This document shows positions 1 to 6,928 of a stretch of 13,678 nucleotides of DNA, one piece after another. The notes beneath the pieces are model-generated. The model did not search any database and had not been told where the DNA came from. It worked only from the letters and a program-made list of their open reading frames with translations. How positions within the stretch are numbered: position 1 is the first letter of the stretch; every line of letters begins with the position of its first letter. The DNA comes from an uncultured Lysobacter sp. (GTDB taxonomy: Bacteria; Pseudomonadota; Gammaproteobacteria; Xanthomonadales; Xanthomonadaceae): assembly GCA_902805755.1 (NCBI GenBank), contig CADCUA010000480.1, forward strand, positions 1 to 13,678, read 5' to 3'. Both the position numbers and the translations under genes were made by a program.

Positions 1-1336
1 GCTTACGAAGCAACTTCTCCCAGTCCTCGCGCAACTTGCCGTCGGTTTCCATAAGCAGGCGGATCTGACGGCAGGCGTGCAACACGGTGGTGTGGTCGCG
101 GCCGGCAAACGCATCACCGATTTCCGGCAACGAGTGCTCGGTCAGCTCCTTGGTCAGCGCCATCGCCATCTGGCGCGGACGCGCGAGCGAGCGCGTGCGG
201 CGCTTGCTGAGCAGGTCCTTCATCTGCAGGCCGTAGTAGTCGGCCACGGTCTTCTGGATGTTCGGGATGCCGATCGACGACTGCTGCGCGCGCAGCAGGT
301 CGCGCAGCGTTTCCTGGGCGAATTCCACCGTGACCGCGCGGCCGGTGAAGTTCGCGCGCGCGACCAGCGTGTTGAGCGCGCCCTCAAGGTCGCGCACGTT
401 GCTGCGCATCTTCTTCGCGAGCAGGAACGCGACGTCCTCGGGAATATCCACGCCGCGCTCGTGCGCCTTGCTGAGCACGATCTGCGCGCGCGTTTCGAAA
501 TCCGGAGGCTCGATCGCGACCGACAGGCCCCAGGCCAGGCGCGACTTCAGCCGCGGCTCCAGGCCTTCCACTTCGCGCGGGTAGCGGTCGCAGGTCAGGA
601 TGATCTGCTGCTTGCCATCGAACAGCGCGTTGAAGGTGTGGAAGAACTCCTCCTGCGTGCGGTCCTTGCCGGCGAAGAACTGGATGTCGTCGATCAGCAA
701 CGCATCGACCTGCTGGAACTGGCGCTTGAACGCGTCCATGGTCTTGTCCTGCAGCGACTTCATCATCGCGCTGAAGAACTGCTCCGAGCGCAGATACATC
801 ACGCGCGTGCCCGGGTTGTTCGCGCGCATCGCGTTGCCGGCAGCGAACATCAGGTGTGTCTTGCCCAGCCCCGTGCCGCCGTACAGCAGCAGCGGGTTGT
901 GGGCGCGGTCGCCGGGCTTGAGCGCGGCCTGCACCGCCGCTGCGCGACCGAGCTGGTTGCTGCGGCCTTCGACGAAGTTTTCGAACGTGTAATGGCTGTC
1001 CAGGTGCCCGTTGAACGACTCGATCGCCTGCACCGTGCGCGGCGGGGCCGGCGCGGCGTTGGGAGTGCCGGCGCCTGACGTGGCAGCCGGCGCGGCGGCG
1101 CGTGGCAGCGAGCCGATCTCCAGGCTGACTTCCTCCGTGCCGGCGAAATAGGCGAGCAGTTCGCGGATGCGCGCCAGGTAGCGTTCGCGCACATGCTCGA
1201 CCACGAACGCGTTCGGCGCGTAGAGCACCGTCGTTGAATCGCGGTACGCGGCCTGCAGCGGCTTGAGCCAGGTGTGCACGTCCTCGATCGGGAATTCGGC
1301 TTCTAGGCGTTCGAGGCAGCGGGGCCAAGCATCCAT
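1..1336 (-). CDS. dnaA: Chromosomal replication initiator protein DnaA (3' end cut by window)
   Basis: DnaA is the AAA+ ATPase that binds DnaA boxes, melts oriC and recruits the replicative helicase. It is read on the minus strand from the ATG at 1336-1334 and gives 445 visible residues. The frame is still open at the window edge, ending W-E-K-L-L-R-K plus one base. By comparison with Xanthomonas DnaA, as I remember it, only about three codons are missing. Domain I starts [16 protein letters not shown], followed by a short Ala/Pro-rich domain II. Walker A GGTGLGKT is at residues 153-160 (857-880) and Walker B LLIDDIQF has its acidic pair at D216-D217. The C-terminal DNA-binding domain carries the DnaA signature DHTTVLHA at residues 414-421 (74-97). 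All three motifs share one frame, so there is no frameshift. It is transcribed divergently from rpmH across the DnaA-box region, which suggests autoregulation. No strong Shine-Dalgarno was seen before the ATG; the start rests on the conserved N-terminus. Confidence 0.97.
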   Translation of the reverse strand, partial: MDAWPRCLERLEAEFPIEDVHTWLKPLQAAYRDSTTVLYAPNAFVVEHVRERYLARIRELLAYFAGTEEVSLEIGSLPRAAAPAATSGAGTPNAAPAPPRTVQAIESFNGHLDSHYTFENFVEGRSNQLGRAAAVQAALKPGDRAHNPLLLYGGTGLGKTHLMFAAGNAMRANNPGTRVMYLRSEQFFSAMMKSLQDKTMDAFKRQFQQVDALLIDDIQFFAGKDRTQEEFFHTFNALFDGKQQIILTCDRYPREVEGLEPRLKSRLAWGLSVAIEPPDFETRAQIVLSKAHERGVDIPEDVAFLLAKKMRSNVRDLEGALNTLVARANFTGRAVTVEFAQETLRDLLRAQQSSIGIPNIQKTVADYYGLQMKDLLSKRRTRSLARPRQMAMALTKELTEHSLPEIGDAFAGRDHTTVLHACRQIRLLMETDGKLREDWEKLLRK

Positions 1337-1462
1337 CGTGTGGGCTTCTGTGTTCGGTGCGCGGTAGCGAGCAGACATGGGCGACCATCGCGCTGCATGC
1401 ACCGCGGCGGGAGGCGTCAGGGGTGCGGCAGCCTACCACCCGTACCCCGTGGCGAACAGGAC

Positions 1463-1471
1463 TTGTCCACA
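1463..1471 (+). promoter_or_regulatory. DnaA-box-like site TTGTCCACA
   Basis: TTGTCCACA has one mismatch, at the third base, to the relaxed DnaA box TTWTNCACA. It is followed by GGC, and the nine bases TCCACAGGC recur exactly at the next site. Confidence 0.5.
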
Positions 1472-1485
1472 GGCGCAGGTCAAGG

Positions 1486-1494
1486 TAATCCACA
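1486..1494 (+). promoter_or_regulatory. DnaA-box-like site TAATCCACA
   Basis: TAATCCACA has one mismatch, at the second base, to TTATCCACA. It lies 23 bp after the previous site in the same direction and shares the 3' flank TCCACAGGC, which makes two independent chance hits less likely. Confidence 0.45.
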
Positions 1495-1528
1495 GGCTCG
1501 GCCGTAGGTTTCGCGTGCTTGCAGGCGC

Positions 1529-1537
1529 TTTTGCACA
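1529..1537 (+). promoter_or_regulatory. DnaA-box-like site TTTTGCACA
   Basis: TTTTGCACA fits the relaxed consensus TTWTNCACA with no mismatch and has the same orientation as the two sites upstream. It is bracketed by a 6-bp inverted repeat, GCTTGC (1517-1522) and GCAAGC (1538-1543), so the box lies inside a potential hairpin loop. Confidence 0.5.
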
Positions 1538-1637
1538 GCAAGCGGGGAATTGCTGCCGGGCCGCCCGCAGATCCGGTGGATTGGGCCGCGCAGCGCCACC
1601 GAAACACTAGCCGCCTGAAAACGATCCTCACGCCAGC

Positions 1638-1667
1638 TTGACTCGCCCGACGGTGCGCCCGTAGACT
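1638..1667 (+). promoter_or_regulatory. Candidate sigma-70 promoter for rpmH-rnpA
   Basis: A -35-like TTGACT (1638-1643) and a -10-like TAGACT (1662-1667) are separated by 18 bp. This would start transcription about 30 nt before the rpmH ATG. The -35 matches 5 of 6 consensus bases and the -10 matches 4 of 6. It was identified by eye only. Confidence 0.5.
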
Positions 1668-1703
1668 CCGCGGTCTTTTCCGCCGTTCACGCAGAGCCGC
1701 ATC

Positions 1704-1844
1704 ATGGCCACCAAGCGCACCTACCAGCCCAGCAACCTCAAGCGCAAGCGCGATCACGGCTTCCGTGCCCGTATGGCGACCGCCGATGGCCGCAAGATCC
1801 TTGCCCGTCGCCGCGCCAAGGGCCGCAAGCGCCTCTGCGCCTGA
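1704..1844 (+). CDS. rpmH: 50S ribosomal protein L34
   Basis: This 46-residue, very basic protein of the large ribosomal subunit is too short for most ORF cut-offs. It starts [20 protein letters not shown] and continues [20 protein letters not shown], the near-invariant L34 core. Its length equals the 46 residues of E. coli L34. The ATG at 1704 is fixed by the conserved N-terminus. The C-terminus ends R-L-C-A; a cysteine as the second-last residue looks unusual compared with the Ser or Lys endings I remember. It is the first gene of the rightward origin-proximal block, ahead of rnpA, and is probably co-transcribed with it from the promoter near 1650. Confidence 0.98.
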   Translation: MATKRTYQPSNLKRKRDHGFRARMATADGRKILARRRAKGRKRLCA

Positions 1845-1890
1845 TCCGTCGAAGCCCGAGCGCGAACGCGTCCGGGCGCGACTCCAGCGC

Positions 1891-2370
1891 GTGACGGCGT
1901 CGAACCGATTCCCACGCGCGGCGCGGGTCCGGGCACGTTCCGAATTCGACCGCATATTCAAGCACGGCCGACGCGTGGCGTTGCCCGTGCTTGCTTTGCA
2001 TTGGCTGGACGAAAAATCTGCTGACGCGGCGTGCACGGCAAGCGGCGCGGCGAAACCACTGCTTGTGCCGGTAAAACCATCGACGCCGCGGCTTGGCCTG
2101 GCAGTCTCTCGCAAGGTCGACAAGCGAGCGGTCGGGCGCAACCGCATCAAGCGCGTGATGCGCGAGATGTTCCGCGAATACCGTGCAGTCCTCCAGATGG
2201 CCGATTACGTCGTCGTGGCGAGACCCGGGGCAGCCGCGCTCGATCATGAGCAGCTTCGCAACACGCTGCTCAGCCTGTTGCGCCGCGCGGGTGCATTGCC
2301 GCTGCCCGCAGCGACCGTCACAATGCCGGCGCCCGCACGCGCCGACGGCGCGACGCCTGCCTCCTGCTGA
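1891..2370 (+). CDS. rnpA: Ribonuclease P protein component
   Basis: This is the small basic protein that binds RNase P RNA and helps recognise the 5' leader of pre-tRNAs. With the GTG start at 1891 it has 159 residues. The N-terminal FPRAARVRARSEFDRIFKHG matches the family start, and the RNR signature lies in SRKVDKRAVGRNRIKR (RNR at residues 83-85). It is longer than the 119-residue E. coli protein because of an insert at about residues 40-65 between the first strands and an Ala/Pro-rich tail. The start is uncertain. The only other in-frame starts upstream are GTG 1765 and ATG 1786, both inside rpmH. GTG 1891 is chosen because homology begins just after it, but no clear ribosome binding site precedes it. 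It lies 46 nt after rpmH. Only 54 nt separate it from yidC, leaving no room for yidD. Confidence 0.93.
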   Translation: MTASNRFPRAARVRARSEFDRIFKHGRRVALPVLALHWLDEKSADAACTASGAAKPLLVPVKPSTPRLGLAVSRKVDKRAVGRNRIKRVMREMFREYRAVLQMADYVVVARPGAAALDHEQLRNTLLSLLRRAGALPLPAATVTMPAPARADGATPASC

Positions 2371-2424
2371 TCCGTTCTCTTCGCTATTGAAGCCGAGCCT
2401 CGCGCCGGCCGAGCCTGCCTGCCC

Positions 2425-4131
2425 ATGAACCAGACCCGTGCTTTCCTGATTTTCGCCTGGCTGATGGTGGCGACGCTGCTGTGGATGGAGTGGGGCAAGG
2501 AGCGCAGCGCTCCGGCCGTGCAAGGCCCTGTCGCGTCGAGCGTGCCGACCAACGCCACGGTGCCCGCCGCCACGCCGGCTGCCGCCTCGGTTCCAGGCGT
2601 GCCGACTATGACGGCATCGGGTGCGCCGGCGCCGGCCGCTGCCCCCTCGGCGGCGCTGACGGTGACCACCGACGTGCTGCGAGTGACGCTGGACGGCGGC
2701 GAACTGTCGCAGGCCGACCTGCTGCGCCATGCTTCCATGAACGCCCCGGGCAGCGGGCCGGTTCGGCTGTTCGCGACCGACGCGGCGAACTATTTCGTCG
2801 CCCAGAGCGGCTGGGTCACCAACAGCGGCAGCGCTCCGACGCACGAGGCGGGCTTTGTCCCGCAGTTGCCACAGCGGCAGTTCACCCTGGCGGCGGGCAG
2901 CGACACGCTTACGGTGCCGTTCGTCTGGACCGGCGCGAACGGTGTAACGATCCGCCGCAGCTACACGTTCCGCCGTGGCGATTACGCCGTGCAGGTGCGC
3001 GATGAAGTGATCAATGCCGGTACCGCGCCGTGGCAGGGCTTCGTCTACCGCCAGCTCAGCCGCGTGCCGCGTGCGCTCGCCAACAGCGGCCCGATGAACG
3101 CCGAGCAGTACAGCTTCCAGGGCGCTGCGTGGTTCAGCAGCGAGGACAAGTACGAAAAGCGGCCCTATGACGAGTTCATCGAGGACGGCGCGCTCAACAA
3201 GCAGGTGACCGGCGGCTGGATCGCGATGCTGCAGCACCATTTCTTCGCGGCGTGGATCCCGCAACCGGACGCGACGACCACGTTTTCGCTTGCAACGCCG
3301 ACCGGCGCCAGCGGCCCGCAGTATGTGATCCGCTCGGTCGGCCCCGGCCTCAGCGTTGCGCCCGGCGCGACCGCAGCGACGCAGGCGCGGTTGTGGGTGG
3401 GCCCGAAGCTGGTCTCCGGGATTCAGGCGCAGAACGTGCCGGGCCTGGAGCGCGCGGTCGACTTCAGCAGCTATGGCTGGCTGGCAACGCTCGGTGACGG
3501 CCTGTTCTGGCTGCTGGACAAGCTGCACGGCGTGTTCGGCAACTGGGGCTGGGCGATCGTCGGCCTGGTGGTGATCCTCAAGGCGCTGCTGTTCCCGCTG
3601 TCGGCCGCGCAGTACCGCTCGACCGCGAAAATGCGCAAGTTCCAGCCGCGCATCGCGCAGCTGAAAGAACGCCATGGCGAGGACAAGCAGGCGTTCCAGA
3701 TGGCGCTGATGGACCTGTACAAGAAAGAAAAGATCAACTCGGTTGGCGGCTGCCTGCCCATCCTGTTGCAGATGCCGATCTTCCTCGCGCTGTACTGGGT
3801 GCTGCTGGAGTCGGTGGAACTGCGCCATGCGCCATGGATCGGCTGGATCAATGACCTGACCGCGCGCGATCGCTTCTTCGTACTGCCGGCGTTGAACATG
3901 GCGATCATGTGGGCGACGCAGAAGCTCACGCCGGCGGTCGGCATGGACCCGATGCAGCAGAAGATGATGCAGTTCATGCCGCTGGTGTTCGGCGTGATGT
4001 TCGCGTTCTTCCCGGCCGGCCTGGTGCTGTACTGGGTGACGAACGCGGGGCTCGGCCTGCTGCAGCAGTGGTGGATGACGCGCCGTTACGCCGAGGCGCC
4101 GTCGAAGCCGGCTGCAACGACCGCGAAGTAA
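2425..4131 (+). CDS. yidC: Membrane protein insertase YidC
   Basis: YidC inserts and folds inner-membrane proteins, alone or with SecYEG. The protein has 568 residues, close to the 548 of E. coli. It starts with a signal-anchor helix at about residues 6-21 ([17 protein letters not shown]), then an Ala/Pro-rich linker and the large periplasmic beta domain (about 75-340). The conserved five-helix 60KD_IMP core follows from about residue 350. That core contains [40 protein letters not shown] and [21 protein letters not shown]386 sits where E. coli has the groove residue R366, so the positive charge is kept as lysine. The C-terminus is a short Ala/Lys tail. It follows rnpA by 54 nt without a visible promoter, so it is likely in the same operon. 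A strong hairpin lies just after the stop codon. Confidence 0.97.
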   Translation: MNQTRAFLIFAWLMVATLLWMEWGKERSAPAVQGPVASSVPTNATVPAATPAAASVPGVPTMTASGAPAPAAAPSAALTVTTDVLRVTLDGGELSQADLLRHASMNAPGSGPVRLFATDAANYFVAQSGWVTNSGSAPTHEAGFVPQLPQRQFTLAAGSDTLTVPFVWTGANGVTIRRSYTFRRGDYAVQVRDEVINAGTAPWQGFVYRQLSRVPRALANSGPMNAEQYSFQGAAWFSSEDKYEKRPYDEFIEDGALNKQVTGGWIAMLQHHFFAAWIPQPDATTTFSLATPTGASGPQYVIRSVGPGLSVAPGATAATQARLWVGPKLVSGIQAQNVPGLERAVDFSSYGWLATLGDGLFWLLDKLHGVFGNWGWAIVGLVVILKALLFPLSAAQYRSTAKMRKFQPRIAQLKERHGEDKQAFQMALMDLYKKEKINSVGGCLPILLQMPIFLALYWVLLESVELRHAPWIGWINDLTARDRFFVLPALNMAIMWATQKLTPAVGMDPMQQKMMQFMPLVFGVMFAFFPAGLVLYWVTNAGLGLLQQWWMTRRYAEAPSKPAATTAK

Positions 4132-4135
4132 GCTG

Positions 4136-4161
4136 CAGAACCCGCCGAACGGCGGGTTCTG
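4136..4161 (+). terminator. Hairpin after yidC, possible terminator
   Basis: CAGAACCCGCC and GGCGGGTTCTG form a perfect 11-bp stem with a GAAC loop, starting 4 nt after the yidC stop. The downstream bases TCTATGG lack a T tract, so intrinsic termination may be weak or partial. The stem could also stabilise the yidC mRNA 3' end. Confidence 0.55.
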
Positions 4162-4166
4162 TCTAT

Positions 4167-4189
4167 GGTCGATGCCGCTTGCATCGACC
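4167..4189. repeat. Perfect dyad in the mnmE leader
   Basis: GGTCGATGC (4167-4175) and GCATCGACC (4181-4189) are perfect 9-bp inverted arms around the spacer CGCTT. The dyad lies 5 nt after the yidC hairpin and 24 nt before the mnmE ATG. It could be a second RNA hairpin or an operator. No family is recognised. Confidence 0.5.
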
Positions 4190-4213
4190 TGCATTGAACG
4201 CCGACGGATTGCC

Positions 4214-5545
4214 ATGCACGAGCGCGACACCATCGCCGCCATTGCGACCGCGCCCGGGTCCGGGGGCGTGGGCATCGTGCGCTTGTCGGGCGCGGACGCA
4301 CACACGGTTGCGCAGGCCGTCTGCGGCCGTCGGCTCGCTGCGCGCCGCGCGCACTACGTGCGGTTTCGCGATGGCGACGGCGCCACGCTGGACGATGGCA
4401 TCGCGCTGTACTTCGCGCAGCCCGCGAGCTTCACCGGCGAGGACGTGGTCGAACTGCAGGCGCACGGCAGTCCCGCGGTGCTGCAGGCACTGGTGGCGCG
4501 CTGCATCGAACTCGGTGCACGGCGCGCGCGGCCCGGCGAATTCAGCGAACGCGCGTTCCTGCACGGGCGCATGGATCTCGCGCAGGCCGAAGCGGTCGCC
4601 GACCTCATCGCCGCCTCCGACCTGCGCGCGGCACGCGCGGCGAGGCGTGCACTGGACGGGGTATTCAGCCGCCGCGTCGACGCGCTTGCCGCGGATCTGC
4701 TCGGCGTGCGCGTGCACGTCGAAGCGGCGATCGACTTTTCCGACGAACCGCTGGACACGCTGGGCGGCCCGGCGCTGCGCGCGCGCCTGGACGGACTCGC
4801 CGGTGCGCTCGACGAGCTGCTGCACGACGCCGAGCGCGGCCGCCGCCTGCGCGAAGGGCTGCATGCGGTCATCGTCGGGCCGCCGAATGCGGGCAAGAGT
4901 TCCCTGCTCAACGCGCTTGCCGGCCGCGAGCGCGCGATCGTCACCGAGCTGGCCGGCACGACCCGCGACCTGCTCGAGGAGACCGTGCGCATCGACGGCG
5001 TTGAACTGACGCTGGTCGATACCGCCGGCCTGCGCGAAGGGGGTGACGTCATCGAGCGCGAAGGCATGCGTCGGGCGCGCGCCGAACTCGCACGCGCGGA
5101 CCTCGCGATCGTCGTCGTTGACGCCCGTGATCCCGCAGCGGGCGAAGCCGCGGTCATGGATGCGCTCGATGGCGTGCCGCAGTGCCTGTGGGTGCACAAC
5201 AAATCCGACCTGGTGGGCGAGGGCCGCGCTTTGCCGGAACCCGGGCACGTGTCGGTCTCCGCGCTGAACGGCGCCGGTCTGGACGCGCTGCATGCGCGGC
5301 TGCGCGCACTGGCCGGCAGCGACCTGGGCGGAGGTGCATTCACCGCGCGCGCGCGGCATGTGGATGCGTTGCAGCGCGCCGCAAGCGAGGTCGACGAGGC
5401 CCGCATGCAACTCGATCACGCGCTGCTGGACCTGTGCGCCGAAGCGCTGCGCCAGGCGCACGACGCGCTGGGCGAAATCACCGGCCGCGTTCGCGCAGAT
5501 GACCTGCTCGGCCATATTTTCTCGAGCTTCTGCATTGGCAAATAG
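4214..5545 (+). CDS. mnmE: tRNA uridine-5-carboxymethylaminomethyl(34) synthesis GTPase MnmE
   Basis: With MnmG, MnmE installs the carboxymethylaminomethyl group on wobble U34 of several tRNAs. The chosen ATG at 4214 gives 443 residues, starting [20 protein letters not shown], the family's formyl-THF-binding N-domain start. An upstream in-frame ATG at 4172 would add 14 unconserved residues and overlap the leader dyad, so it was not used. The embedded G domain has G1 GPPNAGKS (222-229), G2 GTTRD (248-252), G3 DTAG (269-272) and G4 NKSD (329-332). The protein ends in the invariant FCIGK motif, whose cysteine is catalytically needed in the family. Length matches the usual 445-455 residues. It follows the yidC hairpins, so it may have its own promoter. 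Confidence 0.96.
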   Translation: MHERDTIAAIATAPGSGGVGIVRLSGADAHTVAQAVCGRRLAARRAHYVRFRDGDGATLDDGIALYFAQPASFTGEDVVELQAHGSPAVLQALVARCIELGARRARPGEFSERAFLHGRMDLAQAEAVADLIAASDLRAARAARRALDGVFSRRVDALAADLLGVRVHVEAAIDFSDEPLDTLGGPALRARLDGLAGALDELLHDAERGRRLREGLHAVIVGPPNAGKSSLLNALAGRERAIVTELAGTTRDLLEETVRIDGVELTLVDTAGLREGGDVIEREGMRRARAELARADLAIVVVDARDPAAGEAAVMDALDGVPQCLWVHNKSDLVGEGRALPEPGHVSVSALNGAGLDALHARLRALAGSDLGGGAFTARARHVDALQRAASEVDEARMQLDHALLDLCAEALRQAHDALGEITGRVRADDLLGHIFSSFCIGK

Positions 5546-5570
5546 CGCTGCGGCGCCGCCGGTGTGCGTC

Positions 5571-5603
5571 AGCTTCTGCCGCAAATTTGCTGAACAAAGA
5601 AGC
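5571..5603. repeat. Nested palindrome downstream of mnmE
   Basis: GCAAATTTGC (5581-5590) is a perfect 10-bp palindrome with an AT core in GC-rich DNA. It is bracketed by the inverted pair GCTTCT (5572-5577) and AGAAGC (5598-5603). It lies in the 177-bp gap before the TonB-domain lipoprotein. It could be an operator or a 3'-end structure for mnmE. No regulator family is recognised. Confidence 0.35.
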
Positions 5604-5650
5604 CGACTGTCACAGTTCCCGAAGCGCATTCGCCAGCAGCGCATCGACGC

Positions 5651-5682
5651 TTGACAAAGCCTGCCCGGTGACGCGTCCTAAT
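5651..5682 (+). promoter_or_regulatory. Candidate promoter of the TonB-domain lipoprotein gene
   Basis: There is a perfect -35 hexamer TTGACA (5651-5656). The nearest -10-like sequence, CCTAAT (5677-5682), is 20 bp away, which is longer than the preferred 16-18 bp. The 8-bp palindrome GACGCGTC (5670-5677) lies in the spacer. A good ribosome binding site GGGGAG (5710-5715) precedes the ATG at 5723. Confidence 0.35.
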
Positions 5683-5722
5683 CGAGTGCGCCAACGAGCG
5701 CGTACTTCCGGGGAGTGTTGCA

Positions 5723-6781
5723 ATGAACGTGCGTATCCAGTCCGCGGCGCCGCGCCGCCGGTCCGTTGTCACCCAGGTTTCGCTGGTTCTCGTCATGGGC
5801 ATGGCGCTCGCCGCCTGCGGCAAGGACGAGAACGCCGCGGGCACACCGGCGGCCACCACGGCCGCGACCGCGCCGGCCGTGTCCGCGCAGAACGTGGTGT
5901 CGGCGAAGGTCGCCGGCATGAACCCCGACCAGCTGCGCGAGGCCGCCAGCCAGGCCTACAACGAGAACCGTCTGTACGCGCCGGCCGAGAACAACGCGGT
6001 CGAGTACTACCTCGCATTGCGCGACAAGGTGCCCGGTGACGCCGGTGCGTCCAGCGCGCTGACCGACCTGCTGCCGATGACCGTGATCGCGATCGAGCAG
6101 AGCGTCTCGCGCGACGACTTCACTGAAGCGCAGCGACTGTCCGCGCTGCTGGAAAAAGCCGATCCGCAGCATCCGGCGCTCGGCCGCCTGAAGACCAGCA
6201 TCAGCACCCAGCAGGCGACCGCGGCGCAGCGCGCCGAACAGCAGAAGCTGACCGCCGAGCAGGAAGCCAAGCGCCTGGCTGACCTCGAGAAGCAGCGCCT
6301 GGAAGACCAGAAGAAGCAGCAGGAAACCGCGGCCAAGCAGCTCGCTGCCCAGCAGGCCAGCCAGACCCAGCAGACCAACGACCGGCGCGTTGCCGAGCAG
6401 CGCGCGGCCGAACAGCGCGCGGCGGAACAGCGTGCAGCCGAACAGCGCGCTACCGAGCAGCGGGCGGCCGAGCAGCCAGCCGCGCAGCCGCGCACCGCGA
6501 CCGCGGCGGCTCCGGCACGCGCGGCAAGCGAGCTGCGGGCATTGTCGACGCCGCCGCCGCGCTTCCCGACCGACGCACTGCGCAACGGCCAGTCCGGCGA
6601 GGTGCAGGTCGAGTTCACCGTCGATACCGACGGCTCGGTGACCGCCGCGCGCGTCATCAGCGCCAGGCCGGCACGCGTGTTCGATCGTGAAGCGCTCAGC
6701 GCCGTGAAGCGCTGGCGCTTCCAGCCGGTCGATGCGCCGACGACGACGCGCCGCACGATCGCATTCAACCCCGGCACCTGA
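5723..6781 (+). CDS. TonB C-terminal-domain lipoprotein with coiled coil
   Basis: This 352-residue protein has an unusual domain order. The N-terminus ends in a lipobox, LAAC with the cysteine at residue 32, then G-K-D. Residue +2 after cysteine is Gly rather than Asp, which by the E. coli rule favours outer-membrane sorting. Residues 45-150 look globular and are unrecognised. Residues about 155-255 are Gln/Glu/Ala-rich and predicted coiled coil, ending in six EQRAA-type repeats (224-253). The last 77 residues (276-352) match the TonB C-terminal fold, with PPRFPTDALRNGQSGEVQVE and the hallmark ALSAVKRWRFQP. Such domains contact outer-membrane receptors or act as periplasmic adaptors. Classical TonB is held in the inner membrane by a helix and has a Pro-rich spacer; both are absent here. 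It has its own ribosome binding site GGGGAG and a strong terminator, so it is probably monocistronic. Confidence 0.85.
   Translation: MNVRIQSAAPRRRSVVTQVSLVLVMGMALAACGKDENAAGTPAATTAATAPAVSAQNVVSAKVAGMNPDQLREAASQAYNENRLYAPAENNAVEYYLALRDKVPGDAGASSALTDLLPMTVIAIEQSVSRDDFTEAQRLSALLEKADPQHPALGRLKTSISTQQATAAQRAEQQKLTAEQEAKRLADLEKQRLEDQKKQQETAAKQLAAQQASQTQQTNDRRVAEQRAAEQRAAEQRAAEQRATEQRAAEQPAAQPRTATAAAPARAASELRALSTPPPRFPTDALRNGQSGEVQVEFTVDTDGSVTAARVISARPARVFDREALSAVKRWRFQPVDAPTTTRRTIAFNPGT
6392..6481 (+). repeat. Six 15-bp tandem repeats encoding A/T-E-Q-R/P-A
   Basis: Six in-frame 15-bp units run from 6392 to 6481 and encode AEQRA-type pentapeptides (residues 224-253). Units 1 and 2 differ at one base, and later units carry mainly third-position changes. 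Unit 5 starts with Thr and unit 6 has Pro for Arg. Copy number could vary between strains by slippage without breaking the frame. Confidence 0.85.
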
Positions 6782-6796
6782 TCGGTGCGGTGATCG

Positions 6797-6823
6797 AAAA
6801 GCCCGGCTCCGGCCGGGCTTTTT
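6797..6823 (+). terminator. Rho-independent terminator after the TonB-domain lipoprotein gene
   Basis: AAAAGCCCGGC (6797-6807) pairs with GCCGGGCTTTT (6812-6822) around the loop TCCG. A T tract (6819-6823) and a further CGTTTTC follow. It lies 15 nt after the stop codon and is the clearest intrinsic terminator in the window. Confidence 0.88.
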
Positions 6824-6832
6824 CGTTTTCTG

Positions 6833-6863
6833 GCCGCTTGCCGCCCACGCCGCTTGCCGCCAC
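6833..6863 (+). repeat. Two-copy 15-16-bp tandem repeat upstream of the GGT-like gene
   Basis: GCCGCTTGCCGCCCAC (6833-6848) is followed directly by GCCGCTTGCCGCCAC (6849-6863), which is one C shorter. It is non-coding and lies between the terminator and the GGT-like gene. It could be a slippage product or paired binding sites. Confidence 0.6.
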
Positions 6864-6897
6864 GCCGGATCGTGCGCGCTCACGCGCGACGCGGTAG

Positions 6898-6918
6898 GTT
6901 CGACATCCCCTGTCGAAC
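6898..6918. promoter_or_regulatory. Perfect dyad 10 nt before the GGT-like start codon
   Basis: GTTCGACA (6898-6905) and TGTCGAAC (6911-6918) are perfect 8-bp arms around TCCCC. The dyad ends 10 nt before the ATG at 6929, where a ribosome binding site would be expected, and no good Shine-Dalgarno is visible there. It could be an operator or a leader hairpin affecting translation. Confidence 0.45.
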
Positions 6919-6928
6919 GAGCCGCCCC

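Larger units (their letters stand above)
1337..1703. other. dnaA-rpmH intergenic region, candidate oriC / DnaA-binding control region
   Basis: This 367-bp non-coding gap separates divergent dnaA and rpmH. It holds three DnaA-box-like nonamers on the plus strand (1463, 1486, 1529) and a candidate rpmH promoter near its right end. The slightly AT-richer stretches (about 1597-1630) are weak, and no clear 13-mer DUE repeats were found. In Pseudomonas the functional origin lies in the rpmH-dnaA gap, so this is a reasonable oriC candidate. The dnaA-dnaN gap just outside the window is the main alternative. All genes on either side point away from this gap, as expected near an origin. Confidence 0.55.

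Noticed and set aside
77..1078. Plus-strand frame of 333 codons opposite dnaA
   Set aside because: It is antisense to dnaA, which is conserved end to end. No family features were seen.
384..2150. Minus-strand frame of 588 codons overlapping dnaA and crossing the intergenic gap
   Set aside because: It is out of frame with dnaA and Arg-rich, and it would read through the DnaA-box region and rpmH antisense.
1738..4305. Long minus-strand open frame (855 codons) opposite rpmH, rnpA and yidC
   Set aside because: It is antisense to three unmistakable conserved genes. Its composition (Arg, His, Gln) is typical of a shadow frame.
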